A DNA stretch of 64,000 bases from Carboxylicivirga sp964602515 (GTDB taxonomy: Bacteria; Bacteroidota; Bacteroidia; Bacteroidales; Marinilabiliaceae): positions 1 to 64,000 of the forward strand of contig CAZRRJ010000013.1 in the NCBI GenBank assembly GCA_964602515.1, in the 5' to 3' direction. The notes under the pieces are model-generated. The model saw only the letters and a program-made list of their open reading frames with translations, made no database searches and was not told the DNA's origin. Shown here piece after piece: positions 33,801-40,731 of the stretch. Every line of letters begins with the position of its first letter. Positions within the stretch are counted from its first letter, which is position 1. Made by a program: the position numbers and the translations under genes.

Positions 33801-34073
33801 ATGCATGTCTTTACATCCAATGCATGAGATGCAAACAGTCTGTCCTTTATTGATCTGGCGAACAGTAAATTCGCCATCCATATTGGAAACGTCTCCCTGC
33901 ATTGTTTCTTTAATGTAAACATTGGCACCCGGTATAGGCTCTCCTGTTTTGGAATCAATAACTACTCCTTTTATAGTTGTAGGTTCAATTTCAACGGCTT
34001 TTGCTATTTCTTGAGCCTGCAGGGTAATGGTGGTTAAAAGCCAGATACAAATAATATGAAATGCTCTGTGCAT
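30873..34073 (-). CDS. SusC/RagA TonB-dependent transporter with three-Cys N-terminal domain, no STN domain
   Basis: A 1066-residue outer membrane transporter: signal peptide (1-20), carboxypeptidase-D-regulatory-like domain (about 33-108), TonB-box region SEVITVGYG, plug (about 120-290), then a 22-strand-type barrel ending in Phe. The N-terminal domain carries three cysteines (81, 84, 87, CISCIGC), where SusC proteins normally have FSFIGY-like residues. There is no STN domain, although sigma and FecR genes lie upstream in the operon and STN is the usual contact to FecR. It imports the unknown nutrient caught by SusD. Confidence 0.93.
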   Translation of the reverse strand: MHRAFHIICIWLLTTITLQAQEIAKAVEIEPTTIKGVVIDSKTGEPIPGANVYIKETMQGDVSNMDGEFTVRQINKGQTVCISCIGCKDMHIIYDDQKFIKVELHEDVVALSEVITVGYGVQERRDMTGSVSKITSEEIAGLAPSFDNALIGKVAGVNINLSSGAPGSATSITIRGLSSLNADSNPLIVIDGVPIYGTGKAVNNLDFGNGSTTGGTIGGNSVSNGYSQQPEFERNPLATINPDDIESIEILKDAYSTAIYGSRGAAGVILVTTKKGKKGKPQINIGHSVELSQPMATPDLLNAQEFSTIYTKFNKYINTPGNPQWPILHNTDWLNQVLQTGITQATRASVSGGTDNTSYYISFNRFDQQGYIINQDFIRNSVRTNFDFSPAEWINFGTNSSFTLIDNAALNSQSVYRDAIMMSPNLPIYNSDGSYFFHTPNGQGFNNNINTMSNHLGNPVARANEDNYAKDTRVISNFYAELKPLPWLRFKSELGFDIYNTKSYNRNMATPQNPGGTGTAASNQNLKYVVNNVLTLRKATDNHFFNAIIGQSFETSEESKMRITGTGFFDDSEISIQSATDKRVLEALTQKWAVVSYFTRLNYRFNNRYLAGFTYRVDGSSRFSKNERYRGFPSFSAGWIATKEQFMEGTKSWLSELKLRGSYGLTGLEGSFSGRYYGNQGIWVRDNRTVNGGTLNYNGVPLLFNDQPVNPNLEWETTTSLDLGVDASLFNGKLDITFDYFYKRTNNLLANDFVPLYMGFSSQQQNVGDMKTEGLELLINGTIWQNNDWMWTGSFNISHIKDKLLHLNEAGYQMASNQGLERKVFVVGESLSQFYMYNWAGVNPTTGNPLWHYENGTTSEVPPQGVYDDETPLVNRSSMGSSMPDFYGGLSNNLRYKNWDLNFAFSFSVGQKLYNGTQATLMTYTLPDANNLARDILNYWKIPGHQTDVPKLDNATTVYKDPDWGANSGLSGYDVSRLNNRFLEDASYLRLRNITLAYSFKNNWVKKLYMERIRMYVQGTNLFTLTGYSGIDPEVSAYGSNAVLGGYDEITMPQSKSVKFGVDISF

Positions 34074-34162
34074 GGCAATATTTTTAAAACCTATAAACAG
34101 AATGCAGATAGGTAGATTATAATTGGGATTTAGTTATGAAAAGGTTAATGGAGTAAAAGGTA

Positions 34163-34194
34163 TCCACTGTTACAGTACATTGTGCAACAGTGGA
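34163..34194 (-). promoter_or_regulatory. Hairpin between kelch gene and susC
   Basis: TCCACTGTT and AACAGTGGA (9-bp arms, 14-nt loop) begin 6 bp after the kelch gene stop and lie about 90 bp before the susC start. On the transcript it is followed by TACCTTTTAC, a weak T-run. It could be a partial terminator or a processing site that sets the ratio of kelch to SusC mRNA. Confidence 0.45.
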
Positions 34195-34200
34195 AAAGTT

Positions 34201-35634
34201 TTATAGTTTATTTAATTTTCCACTCCATACTTCAGTAGTGGTAGTTGTTTCTTCTCCATATGTTGTCTCGCCAGTATCTGGGTCTGTTGTACTTGTTTTA
34301 GTAGCGGTATAACCACCAACAATCCAAACCTGGTTATTGGCATCAATGTAAGCTGAATGGCCTGCGCGCCCTGCAAACTCAGCTGGTAATAAAGCATCTT
34401 CATTGGGCGTTGTCCAGGTAATACCATCCTCTGATACCAAAACTTCGTTTGTACAAACACCCAGTCCTGTTTGTCCGCCAAATAACCAGATTTTATCATC
34501 GTATGTAATGGCTGCTCCTCCCATGCGAGGAGTTAAACCTGTAGGTGTATTTTTGGTCCAGTTAGTGCCATCCGTACTGATCCATACATCATTTGAAAGA
34601 AAGCCTCCTTGTAGTTGTCCTCCAATCATAAACATTTTTCCGCCATGTACAACGTTAGCAGAACTACGGCGTGGAGCTTCTTCAGGAAGATCTGTTTCTG
34701 TCCAGTTTATAAAATCAGAAGTGCTTCTGATTTTATTTGAAAGGGATTGTGGTCCAAATAGTTCTGAATCTATACCTTTAGCACCTGATATAGAACCATA
34801 AAAAGTAGTTTGTCCGCCTATAGCCCATAGAGTATTGTTTAGTGAGTAGGTTGCTAATGTAACGGCAGGTGTTGTATAGGTATTATCTAGCTTGGTAAAG
34901 GTTTCACCATCTGTGCTTTCCCAAACCTCAGCGAAATCTTCTGGAGCCCAACCTCCACCTGGTATAGCTGTATAGCCTGTAACGTATAGTTTTTCGTTAT
35001 GCACTGTTATTGTGTAATATGCACCTGTTGCTGCACCTGGAAAGTTGGTGTCAAGTGTTACTTCGTTCCAGTCTTTACCATTTGTTGATTTAAATACTTT
35101 TGTTGAACTAGAAAAACCTCCTGAACTAAATACTGCCAAGTGCTTATTTTTATAATATATGGCTTGCATAGCGTTATAACCCATGTCTGTAATAGCAGGG
35201 TTTTCTTTTACCCAGCTAACGCCATCAGGATTCACTTGCGATATATTAACTGTAACCCGGTAAGTTGCCTGTGTAACACCATCCTCTGCTGTAACCAGGT
35301 AGTTAACAGTAGAACTAAAATCATTGGCAGTTACTTCACTTATTTGCTCAGTACCACCAATGGTAACCACTGTTTTGTCAATGGCTTCATATTTTGCAAC
35401 TAAGGCAGATACATCTGCCATATAAGGAAGTTCGGCAGTATTGCTTATGGTATAATCTGCCTGGTTGATTTCAAATGTGATATTTTCTAAACCAGGAATA
35501 TTGTCATCAGCCATAAAACTAAAAGCAGTTAATCCGGTTAAGGATGATTTTGGAGTGTCGTCTTCGCATGCTGTAAATGCTATTGCAACAGGCAATATGA
35601 GTCCCATTACAAATTTTAGAAGATTTGTTTTCAT
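34201..35634 (-). CDS. Surface lipoprotein with kelch/galactose-oxidase-like propeller
   Basis: A 477-residue lipoprotein (lipobox FTAC, Cys23). The acidic run directly after Cys23 (EDD) matches the Bacteroidota surface-export signal, so it is probably displayed on the cell surface. Residues about 27-135 are one beta-sandwich domain resembling DUF5018/DUF6242 N-termini. The rest has at least five kelch-like blades, each with VWxSxDGxxW-type endings such as DVWISTDGTNW. It sits between fecR and susC and could be a surface binding protein. No enzyme active site was recognised. Confidence 0.82.
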   Translation of the reverse strand: MKTNLLKFVMGLILPVAIAFTACEDDTPKSSLTGLTAFSFMADDNIPGLENITFEINQADYTISNTAELPYMADVSALVAKYEAIDKTVVTIGGTEQISEVTANDFSSTVNYLVTAEDGVTQATYRVTVNISQVNPDGVSWVKENPAITDMGYNAMQAIYYKNKHLAVFSSGGFSSSTKVFKSTNGKDWNEVTLDTNFPGAATGAYYTITVHNEKLYVTGYTAIPGGGWAPEDFAEVWESTDGETFTKLDNTYTTPAVTLATYSLNNTLWAIGGQTTFYGSISGAKGIDSELFGPQSLSNKIRSTSDFINWTETDLPEEAPRRSSANVVHGGKMFMIGGQLQGGFLSNDVWISTDGTNWTKNTPTGLTPRMGGAAITYDDKIWLFGGQTGLGVCTNEVLVSEDGITWTTPNEDALLPAEFAGRAGHSAYIDANNQVWIVGGYTATKTSTTDPDTGETTYGEETTTTTEVWSGKLNKL

Positions 35635-35747
35635 ACAATTTAAATTTAGAAAGTTATGGAAGTAATAAGGGATTGATTAAGGGGTTTAATATCTACCTGA
35701 ATTACTGCCAATGTAAATTAACTAACACGGTTTTATTCATTTATAGC

Positions 35748-35831
35748 GGGATACATTTATCCCAGTATCATTCATTGGTTTGAATGATTTATAATTGGTG
35801 GTTTATATGCTGGCCATGCAATATAAACCAC
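35748..35831 (-). repeat. Three consecutive perfect hairpins between fecR and the kelch gene
   Basis: GGGATA-4-TATCCC (35748-35763), ATCATTCA-6-TGAATGAT (35767-35788) and GTGGTTTATAT-12-ATATAAACCAC (35798-35831) follow one another with 3- and 9-bp gaps. None has a T-run on the minus strand. They lie in the 225-bp leader between fecR and the structural genes, where regulation of the operon would be expected. Confidence 0.5.
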
Positions 35832-35859
35832 TGGTTATAAACGTTATTTTTTTGTTGCT

Positions 35860-36894
35860 TTATGAAAAAGTAACCGTTATTTTTTTCTTTGTTTCTTTAA
35901 ACATTGTAACATTAGTACCAAAAACTTCCTTTATTAAATCATTAGCACGTGGGTTATCAAAGCTTCCTGAATAATTTTTATAAGGATTTAACTCACCTTT
36001 AAATTCAACGCGCTTGCCATACCACTCAGATATTTTAAATGCCAACTCATGTTGTTTTAAGTTATTAAAACAAAATACTTTATCTTTCCAGCTAAATACA
36101 TCGCAGTAGTTGTTAACACTGGTTTTAGCCATGTTATTCATTGTAGAGTATATAGCCCTTTGGCCTTGTGATATTTTAGTGCTTTCAAATAATGACTCTG
36201 TTTTTTCATCATTTACCCTGATTGCCGGTTGAAGTTTATACATTGGAATAATAACCCTCTTATACAGTGTATCTACAACTGTAGCTTCTCCTTCCTCCAC
36301 AGCCACATCAAAGTGGTTGGTATTTCCATCAATGGCTATTTTTCCCTTGTGGGCAATTGCACATCTTTTACCTGAGTTAACGATTAAAGGTAAGTGAGTT
36401 GATCTTTCGTCTATTTCAATATAAGCCTTACCTTCTAGAAGTAATTCACGGTTACTTTCATTGTAACTGTCATTATACCTTATTTCACTTCCCCTCGATA
36501 AGAATACTTTACTACCATCGGGTAAGTAAAAAGATGTGACAACACCATTACCCTTAACAGTATGTATAAAGCTATGTCCTGAATCATCTTCGCCATATTT
36601 TCCTAAAGCCAATGGAATTAATGCAATTAAAGTCAGCATAGCTACTACCTTAACTATTCGTTTAGTGTTGAAATAAAGCTCTTTATGTGTTTTATTTTTG
36701 ACCTTGTGCCAAATGCTGCTTTTTCTTAGTTGCCTTTGTTGGCAGCTAACAGCTTTCATCATTTTTTGGTAAATAGCAGCATTCTTTTCATCTTCAGCAA
36801 TCCAGTTAAACAATTGTTGCATCTCGGCCGGTGTAATGTCACCAGTTATTTTACGACTAATTAGTTGTTCTATGTTTGCTATCTTTTGTGCCAT
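35860..36894 (-). CDS. FecR-family anti-sigma factor
   Basis: A 344-residue protein: N-terminal cytoplasmic region with helix pattern LISRKITGDITPAEMQQLFNW (11-31), one membrane helix (about 81-97), a periplasmic FecR domain (about 115-215, with GSKVFLSRGSEIRYN), and a C-terminal DUF4974-like domain (about 268-344). It should hold the adjacent ECF sigma factor inactive until the transporter signals. The SusC protein downstream has no STN domain to make the normal contact, so the signal route is unclear. It starts 100 bp after the sigma gene. Confidence 0.9.
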   Translation of the reverse strand: MAQKIANIEQLISRKITGDITPAEMQQLFNWIAEDEKNAAIYQKMMKAVSCQQRQLRKSSIWHKVKNKTHKELYFNTKRIVKVVAMLTLIALIPLALGKYGEDDSGHSFIHTVKGNGVVTSFYLPDGSKVFLSRGSEIRYNDSYNESNRELLLEGKAYIEIDERSTHLPLIVNSGKRCAIAHKGKIAIDGNTNHFDVAVEEGEATVVDTLYKRVIIPMYKLQPAIRVNDEKTESLFESTKISQGQRAIYSTMNNMAKTSVNNYCDVFSWKDKVFCFNNLKQHELAFKISEWYGKRVEFKGELNPYKNYSGSFDNPRANDLIKEVFGTNVTMFKETKKKITVTFS

Positions 36895-36994
36895 TTTCCT
36901 GTTTCTGTTTATAAAGACTCATTTTATTTTTATTTCCGTTACTCTAAAAGTAATTTTTTTGAATAAAAAATATTTTCACTTAAAAATGAGCGTG

Positions 36995-37576
36995 TTATAT
37001 ATGTAAAAAGATTAGTATAGTTTTTAAACCATAACTTTTGATTACCTCCAGTATTCGTTTTGTCGCTTTTTTAAGGTGTACATCCAGGGTATTTTCAGTA
37101 ATGCATAAGTGTTTGGCGGCATCTTTATATTTAAACCCCTCTTCGCGTACCAGTTTAAAGGCTTCTTTACATTTTGGTGGTAGTTCTGATATAACACTTT
37201 CTACTTTATCTGTCAATTCTTGTATTTCCAGCAAAATTTGAGGGTTTCCTTCTTTTTGAATGATATTGTCAAAGGAGTTTTCTATGGCAATGGTATCAAT
37301 TTTTCTTTTTCGCAGATAATTAAGACATTGGTTTTTTAATGAAATAAATAAGTAGCTTTTGAAGTTGGAGATGCCTTCTAATTGCTTTCTTTTAGTCCAT
37401 ATTTTTGCAAACACATCACTGATGACTTCTTCTGCATCCTGGTAATTACAATATAAAATAGTGACATCGAAAGCATAATCGTAATACTTGTCAAATAATT
37501 GATTAAAAGCATACTGACTATCATCTAAAATTTGCCTGATAAGCAAAATATCCGATTGTTTTTCGATTTTTTCCAT
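36995..37576 (-). CDS. ECF RNA polymerase sigma factor
   Basis: About 193 residues from the ATG at 37576 (the frame opens at a TTG at 37591). Region 2 is AFNQLFDKYYDYAFDVTILYCNYQDAEEVISDVFAKIW, with the usual DAEEVISDVF core, and region 4 ends ITENTLDVHLKKATKRI. This is the Bacteroidetes sigma-70 expansion family that pairs with FecR. It heads the minus-strand operon, with fecR 100 bp downstream. No TAnnTTTG promoter was seen ahead of it. Confidence 0.92.
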   Translation of the reverse strand: MEKIEKQSDILLIRQILDDSQYAFNQLFDKYYDYAFDVTILYCNYQDAEEVISDVFAKIWTKRKQLEGISNFKSYLFISLKNQCLNYLRKRKIDTIAIENSFDNIIQKEGNPQILLEIQELTDKVESVISELPPKCKEAFKLVREEGFKYKDAAKHLCITENTLDVHLKKATKRILEVIKSYGLKTILIFLHI

Positions 37577-37897
37577 GGTATGAGTTCGCAATATAATGAT
37601 TTTTCACACGTATCAGTTTTGAATGAAAAAAATATGATGTTCTTACCAGGTGACTTTTATACTTGTGTAAAATGAAGAATAATTCAAAGGAATAATAGTA
37701 ATTCAGTTTTTCGAAGTTACTGTTTTCTCAATAACTATTCCGTTATTAAGTTTAAGCTTTAATCTTATCGCTATTTCTTTAATAAACCCAAGATAGCATT
37801 AACCGGAATTTGTTTTAAGCCGGTATAATCAATCTTGGAAGAAAGAGAAGAATAATTACAATTTATTAAATTGCAGTAATCATCAAACTATTAAGAT
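37577..37897. other. Divergent intergenic region between sigma factor and phzF-like genes (321 bp)
   Basis: AT-rich, with no ORF of note. No exact TTTG/TAnnTTTG promoter was found in either direction. A short inverted repeat ACCGG-13-CCGGT lies at about 37800-37822. The transcription starts of both flanking genes must lie here. Confidence 0.4.
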
Positions 37898-38686
37898 ATG
37901 AAACTTTCTATATACCAGATAGATGTTTTTTGTGATCGTGTTTTTTGTGGTAATCCTGCATGTGTTGTGCCCCTTGAGGATTGGTTGCCCGATGAGCTTT
38001 TGTTTAAGATTGCACAAGAGAATGCTGTTGCTGAAACAGCTTTTTATGTTATTGATAACGAAACTATACACCTGCGTTGGTTTACGCCTGATATTGAGAT
38101 GGATTTATGTGGTCATGCTACTTTAGCGGCAGCTTATGTGTTAAAAGTACACCTGAATTATCCACAAGATAATATTGTATTTGAAACAGCTAGTGGTTTG
38201 GTGACTGTTACGAGTTGCGATGATTTATTCTCATTGGATTTTCCTGCGCGTAAGCCTTTGAAAGAAGAGTTGCCGGCTGTAATAAAAAGAGCCATTAGTA
38301 AGCAGCCTAAACAAGTGTTAAAATCACGTGACTATTTACTTGTTTACAATTCTGCAAATGATGTTATAAACATTAAAATAGACAGGAATATTTTTGATCA
38401 GATTAATTTGGGGCATGGAGGTGTGATTGTAACAGCCAAGGGAGAGCAATGTGATTTTGTATCTCGTTTTTTTACGCCACAGGCCTCTATCTTCGAAGAT
38501 CCGGTAACAGGATCGGCACATTGTTCATTAATACCTTATTGGAGCGAGCAATTAAATAAAAGCAAATTACAAGCTATGCAGTTATCTGATCGTAAAGGGG
38601 TTTTGTTTTGTGAAGACAGGGGAGAGAGGGTAAGAATAAGTGGTAAGGCAAAAACATATATGGTGGGTTCGATTTGGATTGAATAG
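37898..38686 (+). CDS. PhzF family isomerase-like protein
   Basis: A 262-residue protein with PhzF marks: start motif IYQIDVFCDRVFCGNPACVV, catalytic-type Glu46 in AVAETAF, DLCGHATLAAA near 70 and DPVTGSAHCSLIPYW near 200. PhzF itself isomerises a phenazine precursor, but most family members are proteins of unknown reaction. No phenazine genes are present, so only the family name is justified. It stands alone between two sigma/FecR loci facing away from each other. Confidence 0.9.
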   Translation: MKLSIYQIDVFCDRVFCGNPACVVPLEDWLPDELLFKIAQENAVAETAFYVIDNETIHLRWFTPDIEMDLCGHATLAAAYVLKVHLNYPQDNIVFETASGLVTVTSCDDLFSLDFPARKPLKEELPAVIKRAISKQPKQVLKSRDYLLVYNSANDVINIKIDRNIFDQINLGHGGVIVTAKGEQCDFVSRFFTPQASIFEDPVTGSAHCSLIPYWSEQLNKSKLQAMQLSDRKGVLFCEDRGERVRISGKAKTYMVGSIWIE

Positions 38687-38856
38687 ACTAACAAATGAAA
38701 TATTACATGCTTTACACGATGTTCAGATTGAATATAGGAGGGTGGGTAATAAATTTGTAAGTCTAAAGTATTTCGAAAAGATCGTATTAGATAGATGTTT
38801 ACTTTTTCTCAATATTTTTTTTAAAAGTACTTTTTATTTTTACGCCTTATAATTGT

Positions 38857-38864
38857 TATGTTTG
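38857..38864 (+). promoter_or_regulatory. -7 element for the N-glycan PUL sigma factor
   Basis: TATGTTTG is an exact TAnnTTTG match and predicts a start near 38871, 27 nt before the ATG at 38898. Upstream at the expected distance there is only TTTT, so the -33 part is weak. Confidence 0.5.
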
Positions 38865-38897
38865 TAGCAATCAGTTATCTATATGTAATCCCGAAGT

Positions 38898-39467
38898 ATG
38901 CTGGAAAGTCCTGATTGTGTTATGGTTAAAGGTCTTAGGAGAGGAGATATGTCTTCTTTTCGAAAACTCTTTGATGAAAAATATATGGTGTTTTATACCT
39001 TTATTAAAGGCATGACTAAAGATGCCTGGCTTGCCGAAGATATTACACAAAATATATTTATGAAGGTATGGGTAAATAAGGAAAAACTTAAGCCAGACCA
39101 GTCGATTCATAATTATTTATATGTCTTAGCTAAAAATGAAGTACGTGATCATTTTAAATTGAAATCCAATTTAGTACATCAACAGCTAGAAGAACATGAC
39201 AAGATGCTTTTTGAGGATTTTGAAGGAACCATTGATGCAGAAAGAATGCAGGAGAAGATTGTTGAGGTTGTGTCAAAAATGCCTGAACAGCGGCAGATGG
39301 TTTATCGCCTAAGTCGTGAAAAGATGTTAAGTAATAAAAAAATTGCTGATGAATTAAATATTTCTGTCCGAACGGTTGAAAGGCATATATTGTTGGCATT
39401 GAAAGACATAAGAAAATATCTGCCTTTATTTTTTCTTTTCTTACACTTGATTTTGTTTAAAAAATAA
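38898..39467 (+). CDS. ECF RNA polymerase sigma factor
   Basis: A 189-residue sigma factor. Region 2 includes FRKLFDEKYMVFYTFIKGM and AEDITQNIFMKVW; region 4 is NKKIADELNISVRTVERHILLALKDIRKYL. The C-terminus ends with a short hydrophobic stretch (LFFLFLHLILF), as in other members of the Bacteroides expansion family. It lies 91 bp before fecR and heads the high-mannose N-glycan locus, which it probably controls together with FecR and the STN domain of the SusC protein. Confidence 0.93.
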   Translation: MLESPDCVMVKGLRRGDMSSFRKLFDEKYMVFYTFIKGMTKDAWLAEDITQNIFMKVWVNKEKLKPDQSIHNYLYVLAKNEVRDHFKLKSNLVHQQLEEHDKMLFEDFEGTIDAERMQEKIVEVVSKMPEQRQMVYRLSREKMLSNKKIADELNISVRTVERHILLALKDIRKYLPLFFLFLHLILFKK

Positions 39468-39558
39468 AAAAAAATTAAATTTTAATTGCGTAGTTGATTC
39501 GTGTGATTCGTTCTTTAAATGTAGGCCGGTTAGGTCTACAGTATTATTTAAAATATTT

Positions 39559-40548
39559 ATGACGAAAGAAGAGATACGCAGTTATTTTGATGAAACCTGT
39601 TCGGCAGAACTAGCCGCCAGCGTTGAAAGGTGGCTTGCAGAGTTGAAGGATGGAAGTGCTGATGATGTATTGCTTAGAGAGCTGGTGGATGAGATCAAAG
39701 TAAAAGAGAATAATGACCAGGTGAAACATGCTTTTATCAACTTTGAGAAAGCAGTGTTATACCATGAGAATAAAAAGCGGAGGGAAAAATCTTTTGTAAG
39801 GCAATTAGGTCAGTTTTATAAGTATGTTGCGGCTGTGTTGCTTATGCCGTTATTAATTACCGCAGTTTATTTTTACGCCGAGAAAAATAATCCCAAAGAA
39901 TGGGTTGAAGAGTACGTTCCCTATGGACAAAGTAAGATGGTAACTTTACCTGATAGCTCAAAGCTTTGGTTAAATGCCGGAACTAAATTAATATATCCCA
40001 AAAAATTCAACAATTCAATTCGTCAGGTTTACTTAGCTGGCGAGGCATATGTTGAGGTTAAAAAGGATCAGAAACGGCCATTTATTTTGTCTGCAGGAGA
40101 AGTTTTAGTAGAAGTCTTGGGTACAAAATTTAATGTTAAGTCGTATAGTGAAGATTCTGAAATTGTTGTTTCGTTAATGGAAGGAGTCGTAAGGATGGAA
40201 GCGAACTACCAAGGAACAATAAAAAGTGAACTTCTGCAGCCCGGCAAAATAGTTAAATTTTCAAAGGAGACCGGTGAACTTGAAAAGAATGAATTTATAG
40301 TCGCTAACAGGGAATATTGGTATGAGGGGAAAGGGTTTTACTTTATTGATGAATCTCTGTATGAGATAGTTTTAGCACTTGAGCGTTATTTCGATGTGCG
40401 TATAATCATAGAAAATGAATTGCTAAAAAACGAGCATTATTATTCAATTTTTATAAATAATGAAAGTTTGGAGGAAATATTATTGGCTCTTAATGCCAAC
40501 GGAAAAATGAGAATTAGACGCAGTGCGGATATAATTTATATTTATTGA
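39559..40548 (+). CDS. FecR-family anti-sigma factor
   Basis: A 329-residue protein with a cytoplasmic N-terminus, one membrane helix (about 88-106), a FecR domain starting near VPYGQSKMVTLPDSSKLWLNAGTKL (about 119-215), and a C-terminal DUF4974 domain (about 255-329, FYFIDESLYEIVLALERYFDVRI). It fits the usual trans-envelope switch: SusC STN domain, FecR, ECF sigma. All three parts are present here, in contrast to the minus-strand locus. Confidence 0.92.
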   Translation: MTKEEIRSYFDETCSAELAASVERWLAELKDGSADDVLLRELVDEIKVKENNDQVKHAFINFEKAVLYHENKKRREKSFVRQLGQFYKYVAAVLLMPLLITAVYFYAEKNNPKEWVEEYVPYGQSKMVTLPDSSKLWLNAGTKLIYPKKFNNSIRQVYLAGEAYVEVKKDQKRPFILSAGEVLVEVLGTKFNVKSYSEDSEIVVSLMEGVVRMEANYQGTIKSELLQPGKIVKFSKETGELEKNEFIVANREYWYEGKGFYFIDESLYEIVLALERYFDVRIIIENELLKNEHYYSIFINNESLEEILLALNANGKMRIRRSADIIYIY

Positions 40549-40581
40549 TGCACTAAAATATAACTAAATCAAATTACTTAT

Positions 40582-40731
40582 GTGAAACCAAATTTGCCGA
40601 ATGCCTATGGTATAAAAAGAATTAAGAACATTTTATTTTTTTTTAAAAAGGTAGAGAATCTCGCACATTCTCCACCTCAGTTTTCAGTTAAAAATTTAGT
40701 TACACTAACTAAAAATCGTATAAATATATGA
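40582..40731 (+). CDS. Possible 49-codon ORF with ATGA overlap to susC
   Basis: A GTG-started frame runs through the fecR-susC gap and stops with a TGA that overlaps the susC ATG in the classic ATGA arrangement. It encodes a basic peptide with an FFFKK stretch and the sequence HSPPQFSVKN. It may be a translational coupling leader or just chance; no family was recognised. Confidence 0.25.
   Translation: MKPNLPNAYGIKRIKNILFFFKKVENLAHSPPQFSVKNLVTLTKNRINI
40650..40676 (+). promoter_or_regulatory. Hairpin in the susC leader
   Basis: GGTaGAGAAT and ATTCTCcACC form nine pairs with one mismatch around a 7-nt loop, 51 bp before the susC start. It lies in the 5' leader of the structural operon and could affect mRNA stability or translation. 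Confidence 0.4.

Noticed and set aside
34403..34801. A 132-codon plus-strand frame opposite the kelch gene
   Set aside because: It is the mirror of kelch repeats; Pro/Ser-rich periodic content arises from the repeat on the other strand.
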